NCBI RefSeq assembly: GCF_019049245.1
Contig: NZ_JAGMUK010000059.1
Span: 14,808 to 78,807 of the forward strand
Direction: 5' to 3'
Source: Streptomyces sp. AC555_RSS877
Lineage (GTDB): Bacteria; Actinomycetota; Actinomycetes; Streptomycetales; Streptomycetaceae
Length of the DNA stretch: 64,000 bases
The stretch's first letter is position 1, and each line of letters starts with the position of its first letter. The position numbers and the translations under genes are program-made. The notes beneath the pieces are model-generated. The model did no database searches and had not been told where the DNA came from. It saw only the letters and a program-made list of their open reading frames with translations. Below are positions 1 through 9,035 of this stretch, piece after piece.

Positions 1-10
1 GGCAGCGGAA

Positions 11-66
11 GAGGCGCGCCCGCTCGGCCGCGGGCACCGTGGTGCCGCGGCGAGCGGGCCCGCCTC
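11..66. terminator. Large near-perfect inverted repeat, terminator-like
   Basis: The left arm begins GAGGCG at 11 and the right arm ends CGCCTC at 66. The blocks CCCGCTCG, CCGCGG and CACC pair between them with only bulged Gs and one mismatch. It lies beyond two other hairpins that follow dctA, so it more likely ends the gene to the left of the window. No T-run is visible. Confidence 0.5.
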
Positions 67-113
67 TTGGCCACCGGGCAGGTGGCGGAAACGGATCGAC
101 TGCGGAAAACCGA

Positions 114-152
114 CCGGGCGGCTGAGCTACGGGGGAGTACTCAGCCGCCCGG
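114..152 (-). terminator. Perfect 13-bp stem-loop downstream of dctA
   Basis: CCGGGCGGCTGAG (114-126) pairs perfectly with CTCAGCCGCCCGG (140-152) around a 13-nt loop. It is the second of two hairpins met by transcription leaving dctA leftwards. There is no U-tract, which is usual for Streptomyces terminators. Confidence 0.55.
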
Positions 153-159
153 AGGCGTT

Positions 160-194
160 GGGGCGGGCCCGGGTTCAGGCGCCGGGCCCGCCCC
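160..194 (-). terminator. GC-rich hairpin immediately downstream of dctA
   Basis: GGGGCGGGCCCGG (160-172) pairs perfectly with CCGGGCCCGCCCC (182-194). The stem starts 15 bp past the dctA stop codon, so it is the likely primary terminator of that gene. Confidence 0.65.
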
Positions 195-209
195 GGCCGT
201 GGGGCGCTG

Positions 210-1604
210 TCAGGCCTTGGCCAGTTCCTTCTCGCCGCCCTGCTCGGGGATCTCCGCGTGGCCGGCCTCGGGGTCGCCGCCGTGGCCGTCGTCGAGGAGG
301 GTCTTCTCGTCGAAGGGGATCTGTCCGGCGAGCACCTGGTCGACGCGGCCGCGGTCGATCTCCTTGGTCCAGGTTCCGATCAGGACGGTGGCGACGGCGT
401 TGCCCGCGAAGTTCGTCAGGGCGCGGGCCTCGCTCATGAACCGGTCGATACCGACGATCAGGCCGATGCCGTCCACCAGGGCCGGCTTGTGCGACTGGAG
501 ACCGCCCGCCAGCGTGGCCAGACCCGCACCGGTGACACCCGCCGCGCCCTTGGAGGCGACCAGCAGGAAGAGCAGCAGCGGGATCTGCTCGCCGATCGAC
601 ATCGGCGTACCCATGGCGTCGGCGATGAACAGGGACGCCATGGTCATGTAGATCATGGTGCCGTCGAGGTTGAAGGAGTAGCCGGTCGGGACGGTGATAC
701 CGACGACCGGCTTGCTGATGCCGAGGTGCTCCATCTTCGCGATGAGCCGCGGCAGCGCCGACTCGGACGACGAGGTCGACAGGATCAGCAGGAACTCACG
801 GCCCAGGTACTTGAAGAGCGTGAGGATGTTCAGGCCGGCGACCGCCCGCAGCAGGATGCCGAGCACGATGAACACGAACAGGAAACAGGTGACGTAGAAG
901 CCGAGCATCAGGACGGCGAGGCTCTTGAGGGCGTCGACGCCCGCGGAGCCGGTGACCGCGGCGATCGCGCCGAAGGCACCGATCGGGGCGGCCCACATCA
1001 CCATCGCCAGGATGCGGAAGACGAGCCGCTGGATGTGCTCGACACCGCGCAGGATCGGGGCTCCGGCCGAGCCCATGGCCTGCAGCGCGAACCCGGCGAG
1101 CAGGGCGATCAGCAGGGTCTGCAGGACCTCGCCGCCGGTGAAGGCGGAGACCATCGTGGTCGGGATGATCCCGAGCAGGAACTCGGTGGTGTCCTTGGCC
1201 TCCGGCGCCACCTGCGCCTGGCCGACCTCCTTGACCGCGTCGGTCACCGCGAGGCCCGTGCCGGGCTCCAGGATGTTGCCGACGACCAGGCCGATGCCCA
1301 GCGCGACCAGCGACATGATCGTGAAGTAGACGAGCGCGATGCCACCGACGGCGCCGACCTTGGCGGCCTTCCGCACGGAGCCGATGCCCAGCACGATCGT
1401 GCAGAAGATGATCGGCGAGATCATCATCTTGATCAGGTTCACGAAGCCGGTGCCGATGGGCTTCAGCTCGACCGCGAAGTCGGGGGCGACCAGACCGACG
1501 GTGATGCCGAGGGCAACCGCGACGATCACTGCGATGTAGAGGTAGTGGGTGCGGTCCCGTTTGGCTTTGGGTGCGGTTGCTGCCGTATTGGCTGCGCTGC
1601 TCAC
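210..1604 (-). CDS. dctA: C4-dicarboxylate:cation symporter, DctA type (SDF family)
   Basis: 464 aa; predicted membrane symporter that imports succinate, fumarate or malate with Na+ or H+. Family hallmarks of the dicarboxylate/glutamate symporters are present: the serine-rich motif SSSESALP, PTGYSFNLDGT, a glycine-rich GAAGVTGAGLATLAGG loop, and the substrate-site segment DRFMSEARALTNFAGNAVAT. The start is GTG at 1604, preceded by AAGGAGGGCCGCC; the frame stays open 34 codons further upstream but without a better ribosome site. It is divergent from a CitA/DcuS-like sensor and its regulator, the classical arrangement for dicarboxylate-responsive control. Substrate choice within the family is inferred from that context. 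Confidence 0.88.
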   Translation of the reverse strand: MSSAANTAATAPKAKRDRTHYLYIAVIVAVALGITVGLVAPDFAVELKPIGTGFVNLIKMMISPIIFCTIVLGIGSVRKAAKVGAVGGIALVYFTIMSLVALGIGLVVGNILEPGTGLAVTDAVKEVGQAQVAPEAKDTTEFLLGIIPTTMVSAFTGGEVLQTLLIALLAGFALQAMGSAGAPILRGVEHIQRLVFRILAMVMWAAPIGAFGAIAAVTGSAGVDALKSLAVLMLGFYVTCFLFVFIVLGILLRAVAGLNILTLFKYLGREFLLILSTSSSESALPRLIAKMEHLGISKPVVGITVPTGYSFNLDGTMIYMTMASLFIADAMGTPMSIGEQIPLLLFLLVASKGAAGVTGAGLATLAGGLQSHKPALVDGIGLIVGIDRFMSEARALTNFAGNAVATVLIGTWTKEIDRGRVDQVLAGQIPFDEKTLLDDGHGGDPEAGHAEIPEQGGEKELAKA

Positions 1605-1796
1605 GGCGGCCCTCCTTGACGACTTCGTCGGCATCACCGGCGTGCGGCTCACGTCCGGGGGATCTGCATGGGGATGTGCAGGGGGTTGTGCATCGTGGTT
1701 CTGCATGGGGGGATGCGGTGACTATCCCCCGCCGTGTGAGGGCGGTCACCCTTCCGTTCATTTAGTTCACAATCAGCCAAGAGGCAGACTGACCGC
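1605..1796. promoter_or_regulatory. Divergent promoter region dctA / sensor kinase
   Basis: This 192-bp gap separates two divergent operons. CTGCATGGGG occurs twice (1664-1673 and 1701-1710, 37 bp apart), with a further TGTGCAT between them. These are candidate sites for the neighbouring response regulator, but the assignment is inference. Confidence 0.4.
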
Positions 1797-3521
1797 ATGC
1801 ACGTCCGTGTCCCGAGACCCCGCAGCCTGGCCGGCCAGCTCTTCGCCATGCAGGCCGTGCTCATAGCGGTGCTCGTCGCCGGGTACGCGCTCTTCACCTA
1901 CATCAGCGACCGCGGCCAGGCCGAGGACGCGGCGCGCCGGCAGGCCCTGGCGGTGGCGCGATCGGTCGCCGACTCCCCCTCCGTGCGGGAGGCGATCGGC
2001 ACCTCCGACCCGACGGCCGAGCTCCAGCCGTACGCGCTGCGGGTCATGCGGGACACCCAGGTCGACTTCGTCACGATCATGAACCCGCAGGGCATCCGCT
2101 GGACGCACCCCGACAAGAACGAGATCGGCCAGCGCTTCCGCGGCCACATCGACCGGGCGCTGAAGGGCGAGCCCTTCACCGAGACGTACACCGGCACGCT
2201 CGGCCCGTCGGTCCGCGCGGTCGCTCCGGTCGAGGACGACGACGAACGGGTCGTCGGCCTGGTCAGCGCCGGCATCCGGGTCGACGAGATCAGCAAGCGG
2301 GTGCAGGGCCAGCTCACGGCCCTGCTCGGCGTCGCGGGCGGCGCGCTCGCGCTCGGCGCGGTCGGCACCTACGTCGTCAACGCCCGGCTGCGCCGCCACA
2401 CCCACAACATGAACGCGGCCGAACTCAGCGCCATGCACGACTACCACCAGGCCGCACTGCACGCCGTACGGGAGGGGCTGCTCATGCTCGACGGGCAGTA
2501 CCGTGTGGCGCTGATCAACGACGGCGGACGGGAGCTGTTGGGTGTGTCGGACGATGTGGTGGGCCGGTCCGTCGCCGATCTCGGGCTGCCGGTACCGCTG
2601 ACGGGCGCGCTGCTGGCGTCGGAGCCGCGGGTGGACGAGGTGCACCTGACGGCGGACCGGGTGCTGGTGGTGAACACGTCGCCGGTGTCGGGAGGCGAAC
2701 ATCGGGGCACGGTGGTGACCCTGCGCGATGTCACCGAACTCCAGTCGCTGATGGGCGAGTTGGACTCCGAACGCGGCTTCACCCAGGCCCTGCGCTCCCA
2801 GGCCCACGAGGCGGCGAACCGACTGCACACCGTCGTCTCGCTGATCGAGCTGGGGCGGGCGGAGGAGGCGGTGGACTTCGCGACCGCCGAACTGGAACTG
2901 GCCCAGGCGCTGACCGACCAGGTCGTGGCGGCGGTGAGCGAGCCGGTGCTGGCGGCGCTGCTGCTGGGCAAGACGGCTCAGGCCAACGAGCGGGGCGTGG
3001 AGCTGGTGGTCTCGGAGGAGAGCCGGCTGGACGACGGTCTGCTGCCGCCGTCGCTCCCCTCCCGGGACCTGGTGACCATCCTCGGCAACCTGATCGACAA
3101 CGCGGTGGACGCGGCCCAGGGCAGTGTGCCGGGCCGGGTGACCGTGACCGCGTACACGGTGGACGGCGAGCTGGTGCTGCGTGTGTCGGACACAGGCGCA
3201 GGCGTCGACCCGGCCCACGCGGACGCGGTCTTCCAGCGGGGCTTCTCGACGAAGCCGTCGGGACCGGGGGGCCGAGGGCTGGGGCTGGCCCTCGTACGGC
3301 AGGCGGTGAACCGGCACGAGGGGGCGCTGACGGTGGCGGAGGCCGACGGGGGCGGGGCGGAGTTCGAGGTGCGGCTGCCGTTGGGCGGCAGGACCGAGCG
3401 GGACGCGTTCGAGCGGGGAACCTCTGAGCCGGCGTCGCAGGGGGCCGTGCCGGGGAGCGCGGTTTCCGGGGACACGGCGGCGGTTTCCGGGGGCAGTGCG
3501 GTTTCTGGAGGCGACGTATGA
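1797..3521 (+). CDS. Sensor histidine kinase, CitA/DcuS family
   Basis: 574 aa membrane kinase. A first membrane segment (about 12-34) and a second (about 171-195) flank a periplasmic-type sensor domain like those of CitA and DcuS, which bind citrate or C4-dicarboxylates. A cytoplasmic PAS-like region (about 212-312) follows, then the SpoOB-type phosphoacceptor helix with His337 in SQAHEAANRLHTV. The ATPase part has the N-box NLIDNAVDAA (431-440), DTGAG (465-469) and GGRGLGLA (491-498). The last 40 residues are a low-complexity Ser/Gly/Ala tail. Its stop overlaps the regulator start (ATGA), so the two are translationally coupled. Ligand is inferred from divergent dctA. Confidence 0.87.
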   Translation: MHVRVPRPRSLAGQLFAMQAVLIAVLVAGYALFTYISDRGQAEDAARRQALAVARSVADSPSVREAIGTSDPTAELQPYALRVMRDTQVDFVTIMNPQGIRWTHPDKNEIGQRFRGHIDRALKGEPFTETYTGTLGPSVRAVAPVEDDDERVVGLVSAGIRVDEISKRVQGQLTALLGVAGGALALGAVGTYVVNARLRRHTHNMNAAELSAMHDYHQAALHAVREGLLMLDGQYRVALINDGGRELLGVSDDVVGRSVADLGLPVPLTGALLASEPRVDEVHLTADRVLVVNTSPVSGGEHRGTVVTLRDVTELQSLMGELDSERGFTQALRSQAHEAANRLHTVVSLIELGRAEEAVDFATAELELAQALTDQVVAAVSEPVLAALLLGKTAQANERGVELVVSEESRLDDGLLPPSLPSRDLVTILGNLIDNAVDAAQGSVPGRVTVTAYTVDGELVLRVSDTGAGVDPAHADAVFQRGFSTKPSGPGGRGLGLALVRQAVNRHEGALTVAEADGGGAEFEVRLPLGGRTERDAFERGTSEPASQGAVPGSAVSGDTAAVSGGSAVSGGDV

Positions 3522-4234
3522 CGACTGCCGAGCAGCACCCCATCCGTGTCCTGGTCGTCGAGGACGACCCCGTCGCCGCCGACGCGCACGTCATGTACGT
3601 CAACCGAGTGCTGGGCTTCACGGCCGTCGGCAAGGCGCACACCGGTGCGGAGGCGCGCCGGGCGCTGGAACGCACGGCGGTGGATCTGCTGCTGCTGGAC
3701 CTGCACCTGCCGGACGTGCACGGACTGCAGCTGGCCCGGTCGCTGCGTGCGGCCGGGCACCACGCGGACGTCATAGCGGTGACGTCGGCGCGGGATCTGA
3801 CGGTGGTGCGGGAGGGGGTCTCGCTGGGCGTCGTGCAGTACGTGCTGAAGCCCTTCACCTTCGCCACACTGCGGGACCGCCTGGTGAGGTACGCCGAGTT
3901 CCACGCGGCGGCCGGTGAGGCCAGCGGGCAGGACGAGGTGGACAGAGCCCTGGCAACGCTGCGGGCACCCGGTCCGGCGGCGTTGCCGAAAGGGCTGAGC
4001 GGCCCGACGCTGGAGCGGGTGACCGTGGCCCTGCGCGACTGTGCCGACGGGCTCACGGCCACGGGGGTCGCGGAGGCGGTGGGGATCTCGCGGATAACGG
4101 CCCGGCGCTACCTGGAGCATCTGGTCGACTCGGGGCGGGCCGCTCGGAGTCCGCAGTACGGCGCCGTGGGCCGGCCGGAGTTGCAGTACCGGTGGGTCAA
4201 GGACGAGCGAGGGGACATGGAGCGGGGGCGTTAG
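3518..4234 (+). CDS. Response regulator, CitB/DcuR family
   Basis: 238 aa. The receiver domain (about 8-125) has the acidic pocket EDD (15-17), phospho-acceptor Asp61 in LLLDLHLPD and Lys111 in VLKPF. The C-terminal part (about 170-232) holds a helix-turn-helix, GVAEAVGISRITARRYLEHL, of the type found in DcuR and CitB regulators. It overlaps the kinase gene by 4 bp. The most likely target is the divergent dctA promoter region at 1605-1796. Confidence 0.88.
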   Translation: MTTAEQHPIRVLVVEDDPVAADAHVMYVNRVLGFTAVGKAHTGAEARRALERTAVDLLLLDLHLPDVHGLQLARSLRAAGHHADVIAVTSARDLTVVREGVSLGVVQYVLKPFTFATLRDRLVRYAEFHAAAGEASGQDEVDRALATLRAPGPAALPKGLSGPTLERVTVALRDCADGLTATGVAEAVGISRITARRYLEHLVDSGRAARSPQYGAVGRPELQYRWVKDERGDMERGR

Positions 4235-4281
4235 GGCATCGCCCCCGGAATCCCGACCCGCACGCGGCCTCAGACGGTGAG

Positions 4282-4788
4282 TCAGTCGCCCACCGGCGGC
4301 ACCGGCGGCACCGGCGGCACCGATGGATCGGGCGCCACCGGCAACACCCCCGCCCGGAACGGCTCCACCCCCACCACCCTGCGCACCCGCACCGGCTCGA
4401 TCAAGAGCATCACCCGCCGCTCCCCCGGCAGCAGCCACGGATACCGCTCCTGCCCGATGTACTTCCGCGTGAGCCGGTCCATGGACCGCTCCGCCTCCTC
4501 TCCCTCCACGAACCGGACGACCCGCCCCCGGATCTCCACCCGGTCGTAGGGGTTGTCGGGGTCGTGATGGGAGAGCGAAACGTTCGGATTGCGCCGCAGG
4601 TTCTCCTCCTTCACACGGCCGATCGCCGTGTTGACCATGACGTACTCGCCTTCGATGTCCGCCCACATGGGCGAGACCTGCGGAGTGCCGTCCGGGCCGA
4701 CGGTCGCGAGGTGCCAGAAGTTCGGCGCCCGCAGACGCTCGCGAATATGCCCCTCTACCTTGCCATTCACCTCGTACACGAACGTCAC
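4282..4788 (-). CDS. PPOX-class (pyridoxamine-oxidase-like) FMN/F420-binding protein
   Basis: 168 aa split-barrel protein. The N-terminal pattern FWHLATVGPDGTPQVSPMW is typical of PPOX-class oxidoreductases that bind FMN or F420, and RNPNVSLSHHDPDN with the following beta strands also fits. The start is GTG at 4788, after GGGAGGAGC. The C-terminus carries a short proline repeat (VPPVPPVPPVG) encoded by CGGCGGCAC-type triplets. Substrate is unknown. It converges with the response regulator gene and is divergent from the XRE gene. Confidence 0.75.
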   Translation of the reverse strand: MTFVYEVNGKVEGHIRERLRAPNFWHLATVGPDGTPQVSPMWADIEGEYVMVNTAIGRVKEENLRRNPNVSLSHHDPDNPYDRVEIRGRVVRFVEGEEAERSMDRLTRKYIGQERYPWLLPGERRVMLLIEPVRVRRVVGVEPFRAGVLPVAPDPSVPPVPPVPPVGD

Positions 4789-4966
4789 GCTCCTCCCGGG
4801 CGCCCGGGAGAGCGGCCCGCCGCCATCCTCGCGACCGCTCCCGCCCAGCCGACAGACGATCTTCGGCCACCCCGAACACACGGCCGGAACCGTACGTTCC
4901 TACGATCCGTGATCCTGGCCGAACAGACCGTAGTCAGCGCAGCCCCGCGCCCCTACGTTGTGGCCC

Positions 4967-5674
4967 GTGCGCCGACCCCCAGCTCTCCCGAACCAGCCCG
5001 GTCCCCCGTTCAACGCCCCCGCCGCCCGCAGACTCAGGGCCGCGCTCGGCATGGGCCCCGAGCACGTCGCCTACGGCATGCGTGCCTCGTTCGGACTGCC
5101 CTACGTGACGCCGGACCTCGTCATGGCCTGGGAACGCGGGACCGCCTCCCCCACCAGTCCCGAACTCACCGCCCTGGCGGGCGTGTTGTGGTGCTCCCCC
5201 GGTGAACTCATCGACCGCCCGCGGACCTTGCGCGAGCACCGCATCACCCACGGCCTCGCGCCCGAGGACGTGGCGCGCGCCGTCGGGCTCGAACTGCTCG
5301 CGTACCTCCACATGGAGGAGCACGACGAATGGCGCGGCACCGACCGTCAGTCCGCGGCGCTGGCCGACCTGCTCGACCTCTCGCTCCCGGACTTCGTCAC
5401 CGTCACGGGGCGCGAGCCGCGGCTGGCCGAGCACCTGCGCAGCGCCGTCACCACCCGCTGGCAGGCCTACGTCCGCCTGGTCGCCAAGCTCGTGCCCCTG
5501 GACCGGCGCCTGGTCGAGGACACCCTCCAGGAACTGCACCGGGAGTACCAGGGGCAGATGGTCGCCACGCTCAGCTGGGGCGGCGACAGCGGTCGCTCGG
5601 TCGCCGCCGGCCAGGACTTCCTCGACCGGATCGTGGACCGGTTCTGGACGACGGTCCGCGACAGCACCGGCTGA
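4967..5674 (+). CDS. XRE-like DNA-binding regulator
   Basis: 235 aa from GTG 4967; a TTG at 4958 is the alternative start. Residues about 20-75 resemble an XRE helix-turn-helix (VTPDLVMAWERGTASPTSPE, then ALAGVLWCSPGELID), and a second HTH-like segment follows (ITHGLAPEDVARAVGLELL). The rest is alpha-helical with no enzyme motif seen. No Shine-Dalgarno is present; TACGTT lies 7 bp before GTG 4967, suggesting a leaderless transcript. The target is unknown. Confidence 0.7.
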   Translation: MRRPPALPNQPGPPFNAPAARRLRAALGMGPEHVAYGMRASFGLPYVTPDLVMAWERGTASPTSPELTALAGVLWCSPGELIDRPRTLREHRITHGLAPEDVARAVGLELLAYLHMEEHDEWRGTDRQSAALADLLDLSLPDFVTVTGREPRLAEHLRSAVTTRWQAYVRLVAKLVPLDRRLVEDTLQELHREYQGQMVATLSWGGDSGRSVAAGQDFLDRIVDRFWTTVRDSTG

Positions 5675-5710
5675 CACCGGCCGGCAGCGGCGCCGGATCC
5701 GCCGGAGGGC

Positions 5711-6736
5711 CTAGAAGACCGACTCGGCCTCGTCCATCCGGTCCTTCGGCACCGTCTTCAGCTCGGTCACGGCCTCCGCCAGCGGCACCATCACCACGTC
5801 GGTACCCCTGAGCGCGGTCATCCGGCCGAAGTCGCCCCGGTGCGCGGCCTCCACCGCGTGCCAGCCGAAGCGGGTGGCGAGGACTCGGTCGAACGCGGTC
5901 GGCGTGCCGCCGCGCTGGACGTGGCCGAGGATGACCGGCTTGGCCTCCTTGCCGAGGCGGCGCTCCAGCTCGAAGGCCAGGGCCGTGCCGATGCCCTGGA
6001 AGCGCTCGTGGCCGAACTGGTCGATCGCGCCCTTGCCGTAGTTCATGGTGCCGTCGGCGGGGTGGGCGCCCTCGGCGACGCAGATCACGGCGAACTTCTT
6101 GCCGCGGGAGAAGCGCTCCTCGACCATCTTGACCAGGTCGGCCGGGTCGAAGGGGCGCTCGGGCAGGCAGATGCCGTGGGCGCCGGCCGCCATGCCGGAC
6201 TCCAGGGCGATCCAGCCCGCGTGCCGGCCCATGACCTCGACGACCATCACACGCTGGTGGGACTCGGCGGTGGTCTTGAGGCGGTCCATCGCCTCCGTGG
6301 CGACGCCCACCGCGGTGTCGAAACCGAAGGTGCGGTCGGTGGAGGAGATGTCGTTGTCGATGGTCTTCGGGACGCCGACCACCGGCAGACCGGCGTCGGA
6401 CAGCATCCGGGCCGCGGTCAGCGTGCCCTCGCCGCCGATCGGGATCAGGGCGTCGATGCCGAAGTCGCGGGCCTCCTCGGCAAGGTGCTCGCAGGCCTCG
6501 CGCAGCCGGTCGCGTTCCAGGCGGGAGGAGCCGAGGATGGTGCCGCCGCGGGCGAGGATGCCGCTGACGCCGTTCAGGTCGAGGGAGCGGTAGCGGCCGT
6601 CGAGCAGACCCGCGAAGCCGTCCTCGAAGCCGATGACCTCGTCGTCGTAGTTGTCGACCGCTCGGTGCACGACCGACCGGATCACGGCGTTCAGGCCGGG
6701 GCAGTCGCCGCCTGCGGTGAGCACTCCGATGCGCAT
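5711..6736 (-). CDS. pfkA: 6-phosphofructokinase
   Basis: 341 aa, phosphorylating fructose 6-phosphate to fructose 1,6-bisphosphate. It shows GGDCPGLN (9-16), GGEGT (101-105) and the catalytic PKTIDND (123-129). Gly104, rather than Asp, predicts ATP and not pyrophosphate as donor. The start is ATG 6736 with AGGAGA upstream. It is divergent from pta-ackA. In S. coelicolor the paralogue in this context is, as I recall, pfkA2 (SCO5426), whose loss raises antibiotic production. Confidence 0.93.
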   Translation of the reverse strand: MRIGVLTAGGDCPGLNAVIRSVVHRAVDNYDDEVIGFEDGFAGLLDGRYRSLDLNGVSGILARGGTILGSSRLERDRLREACEHLAEEARDFGIDALIPIGGEGTLTAARMLSDAGLPVVGVPKTIDNDISSTDRTFGFDTAVGVATEAMDRLKTTAESHQRVMVVEVMGRHAGWIALESGMAAGAHGICLPERPFDPADLVKMVEERFSRGKKFAVICVAEGAHPADGTMNYGKGAIDQFGHERFQGIGTALAFELERRLGKEAKPVILGHVQRGGTPTAFDRVLATRFGWHAVEAAHRGDFGRMTALRGTDVVMVPLAEAVTELKTVPKDRMDEAESVF

Positions 6737-6829
6737 CGTGCTGTGTCTCCTGCTCGCTGTTGATACCGGTGAGCCAGGTTCGATTCTTTCACGTCCGGCA
6801 GGTCGGTGCCGCATCCCGTCCTGACGGGC

Positions 6830-6858
6830 GCCTTATCTACCGCGAGAGGTATTGTCAA
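6830..6858 (-). promoter_or_regulatory. Sigma-HrdB-like promoter of pfkA
   Basis: Read on the minus strand, a consensus TTGACA (6858-6853) is followed by a 17-bp spacer and TAAGGC (6835-6830). Transcription from about 6823 would give a leader of roughly 85 nt before the pfkA ATG. Confidence 0.6.
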
Positions 6859-6932
6859 GAGGGTTCTGCTCACCTCGGTGGGCGATTTTTATGGACAAGA
6901 TTCCTGGACGCCAGACGAAACGGAGAGCACGC

Positions 6933-9035
6933 GTGACCCGCAGCGTGTACGTGACCGGTATCGACCGCGGCGACGGCCGCCAGGTCGTCGAACTGGGGGT
7001 CATGGAACTCCTGACCAGGCAGGTCGACCGGGTGGGTGTGTTCCGTCCGCTCGTCCACGACGGCCCCGATCGGCTGTTCGAGCTACTGAGGGCGCGATAC
7101 CGGCTGACCCAGGACCCGGGCACGGTCTACGGCATGGACTACCACGAGGCGTCCGCCCTCCAGGCCGAGCAGGGTGCCGACGAGCTGGTGTCGACGCTGG
7201 TCGACCGCTTCCACCGGGTCGCCCGGGACTACGACGTCGTCCTCGTCCTCGGCACCGACTACGCCGACACCCAGTTCCCCGACGAGCTGTCCCTCAACGC
7301 CCGCCTGGCGAACGAGTTCGGCGCCTCCGTCATCCCGGTGGTCGGTGGCCGGGGGCAGACCGCCGAGTCCGTGCTCGCCGAGACCCGCAACGCCTTCCGG
7401 GCCTACGAGGGCCTCGGCTGCGACGTCCTCGCCATGGTCGCCAACCGGGTCACTCGCGACGACCGGGACAAGATCGCCGATCAGCTCGACACCCGGCTTC
7501 CCGTGCCCTGCTACGTCCTGCCGGACGAGCCCGCCCTCTCCTCGCCGACCGTCGCCCAGGTCGCCCACGCCCTCGGCGCCAAGGTCGTCCTCGGCGACGA
7601 CTCCGGGCTCGCGCGGGACGCGCTGGACTTCGTCTTCGGCGGCGCGATGCTGCCGAACTTCCTGGGCGCCCTGACCCCGGGCTGCCTGGTCGTCACCCCC
7701 GGCGACCGCGCCGACCTGGTCGTCGGCTCGCTGGCCGCGCACAGTGCCGGCACGCCGCCGATAGCGGGCGTCCTGCTCACCCTGAACGAGGTGCCCAGCG
7801 ACGCCGTCCTCACCCTCGCCGCCCGCCTCGCCCCGGGCACCCCGGTGCTCTCGGTGCCCGGCAACAGCTTTCCCACCGCGGCCGAACTCTTCGCCCTGGA
7901 GGGCAAGCTGAACGCGGCGACCCCGCGCAAGGCGGAGACCGCGCTCGGCCTCTTCGAGCGGCACGTCGACACCGCCGAGCTCAACCGCCGCGTCTCCGCG
8001 CCGAGCAGCGACCGCCTCACTCCGATGATGTTCGAGCACAAGCTTTTGGAGCAGGCCCGCTCCGACCGGCGGCGCGTCGTGCTGCCCGAGGGCACCGAAC
8101 CGCGCGTCCTGCACGCCGCCGAGGTCCTGCTGCGTCGCGGGGTCTGCGACCTCACCCTGCTCGGCCCGGTCGACCAGATCCGCAAGAACGCCGCCGACAT
8201 CGGCATCGACCTGGGCGAGGCCCAGCTGATCGACCCGGCCACCAGCGAGCTGCGCGACTCCTTCGCCGAGAAGTACGCCGGGTTCCGCGCCCACAAGGGC
8301 GTGACGGTCGAGCTGGCGTACGACGTCGTCTCCGACGTGAACTACTTCGGCACCCTGATGGTCCAGGAGGGCCTGGCCGACGGCATGGTGTCGGGCTCGG
8401 TGCACTCCACGGCCGCGACCATCCGCCCGGCCTTCGAGATCATCAAGACGAAGCCGGACGCCGACATCGTCTCCTCCGTGTTCTTCATGTGCCTGGCCGA
8501 CAAGGTCCTGGTCTACGGCGACTGCGCGGTGAACCCCGACCCGAACGCCGAGCAGCTCGCCGACATCGCCATCCAGTCGGCCGCCACCGCCGAGCAGTTC
8601 GGTGTGGAGCCGCGGATCGCGATGCTGTCGTACTCGACGGGTACGTCCGGCTCGGGCGCCGACGTCGACAAGGTGCGCGAGGCGACCGAGCTGGTGCGCT
8701 CGCGGCGTCCCGACCTGAAGACCGAGGGGCCGATCCAGTACGACGCGGCCGTCGAGCCGACGGTCGCCGCGACCAAGCTGCCGGGCTCCGAAGTGGCCGG
8801 ACAGGCCAGCGTGTTGATCTTCCCCGACCTGAACACCGGCAACAACACCTACAAGGCCGTGCAGCGGTCGGCAGGGGCGATCGCCGTCGGGCCGGTGCTG
8901 CAGGGTCTGCGCAAGCCGGTCAACGACCTGTCCCGGGGCGCGCTCGTCCAGGACATCGTCAACACCGTCGCCATCACGGCCATCCAGGCCCAGTCCCCCG
9001 CCCCGTCCCCGATCGAGAAGGCCACCGCCCAGTGA
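6933..9035 (+). CDS. pta: Phosphate acetyltransferase, long form
   Basis: 700 aa. It interconverts acetyl-CoA and acetyl phosphate. The N-terminal half is a BioD-like P-loop/DRTGG regulatory region, as in E. coli Pta. The C-terminal catalytic PTA domain (about 370-695) shows SGSVHSTAATIRPAFEII, YGDCAVNPDPNAEQLADIA, MLSYSTGTSGSG and FPDLNTGNNTYKAV. The start is GTG 6933 with GGAGAG upstream; the frame extends further but begins in non-conserved sequence. Its TGA overlaps the ackA GTG, so the two enzymes are co-translated. Confidence 0.93.
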   Translation: MTRSVYVTGIDRGDGRQVVELGVMELLTRQVDRVGVFRPLVHDGPDRLFELLRARYRLTQDPGTVYGMDYHEASALQAEQGADELVSTLVDRFHRVARDYDVVLVLGTDYADTQFPDELSLNARLANEFGASVIPVVGGRGQTAESVLAETRNAFRAYEGLGCDVLAMVANRVTRDDRDKIADQLDTRLPVPCYVLPDEPALSSPTVAQVAHALGAKVVLGDDSGLARDALDFVFGGAMLPNFLGALTPGCLVVTPGDRADLVVGSLAAHSAGTPPIAGVLLTLNEVPSDAVLTLAARLAPGTPVLSVPGNSFPTAAELFALEGKLNAATPRKAETALGLFERHVDTAELNRRVSAPSSDRLTPMMFEHKLLEQARSDRRRVVLPEGTEPRVLHAAEVLLRRGVCDLTLLGPVDQIRKNAADIGIDLGEAQLIDPATSELRDSFAEKYAGFRAHKGVTVELAYDVVSDVNYFGTLMVQEGLADGMVSGSVHSTAATIRPAFEIIKTKPDADIVSSVFFMCLADKVLVYGDCAVNPDPNAEQLADIAIQSAATAEQFGVEPRIAMLSYSTGTSGSGADVDKVREATELVRSRRPDLKTEGPIQYDAAVEPTVAATKLPGSEVAGQASVLIFPDLNTGNNTYKAVQRSAGAIAVGPVLQGLRKPVNDLSRGALVQDIVNTVAITAIQAQSPAPSPIEKATAQ

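Noticed and set aside
258..1619. 453-codon frame opposite dctA
   Set aside because: Composition is typical of antisense shadows and dctA has full family motifs.
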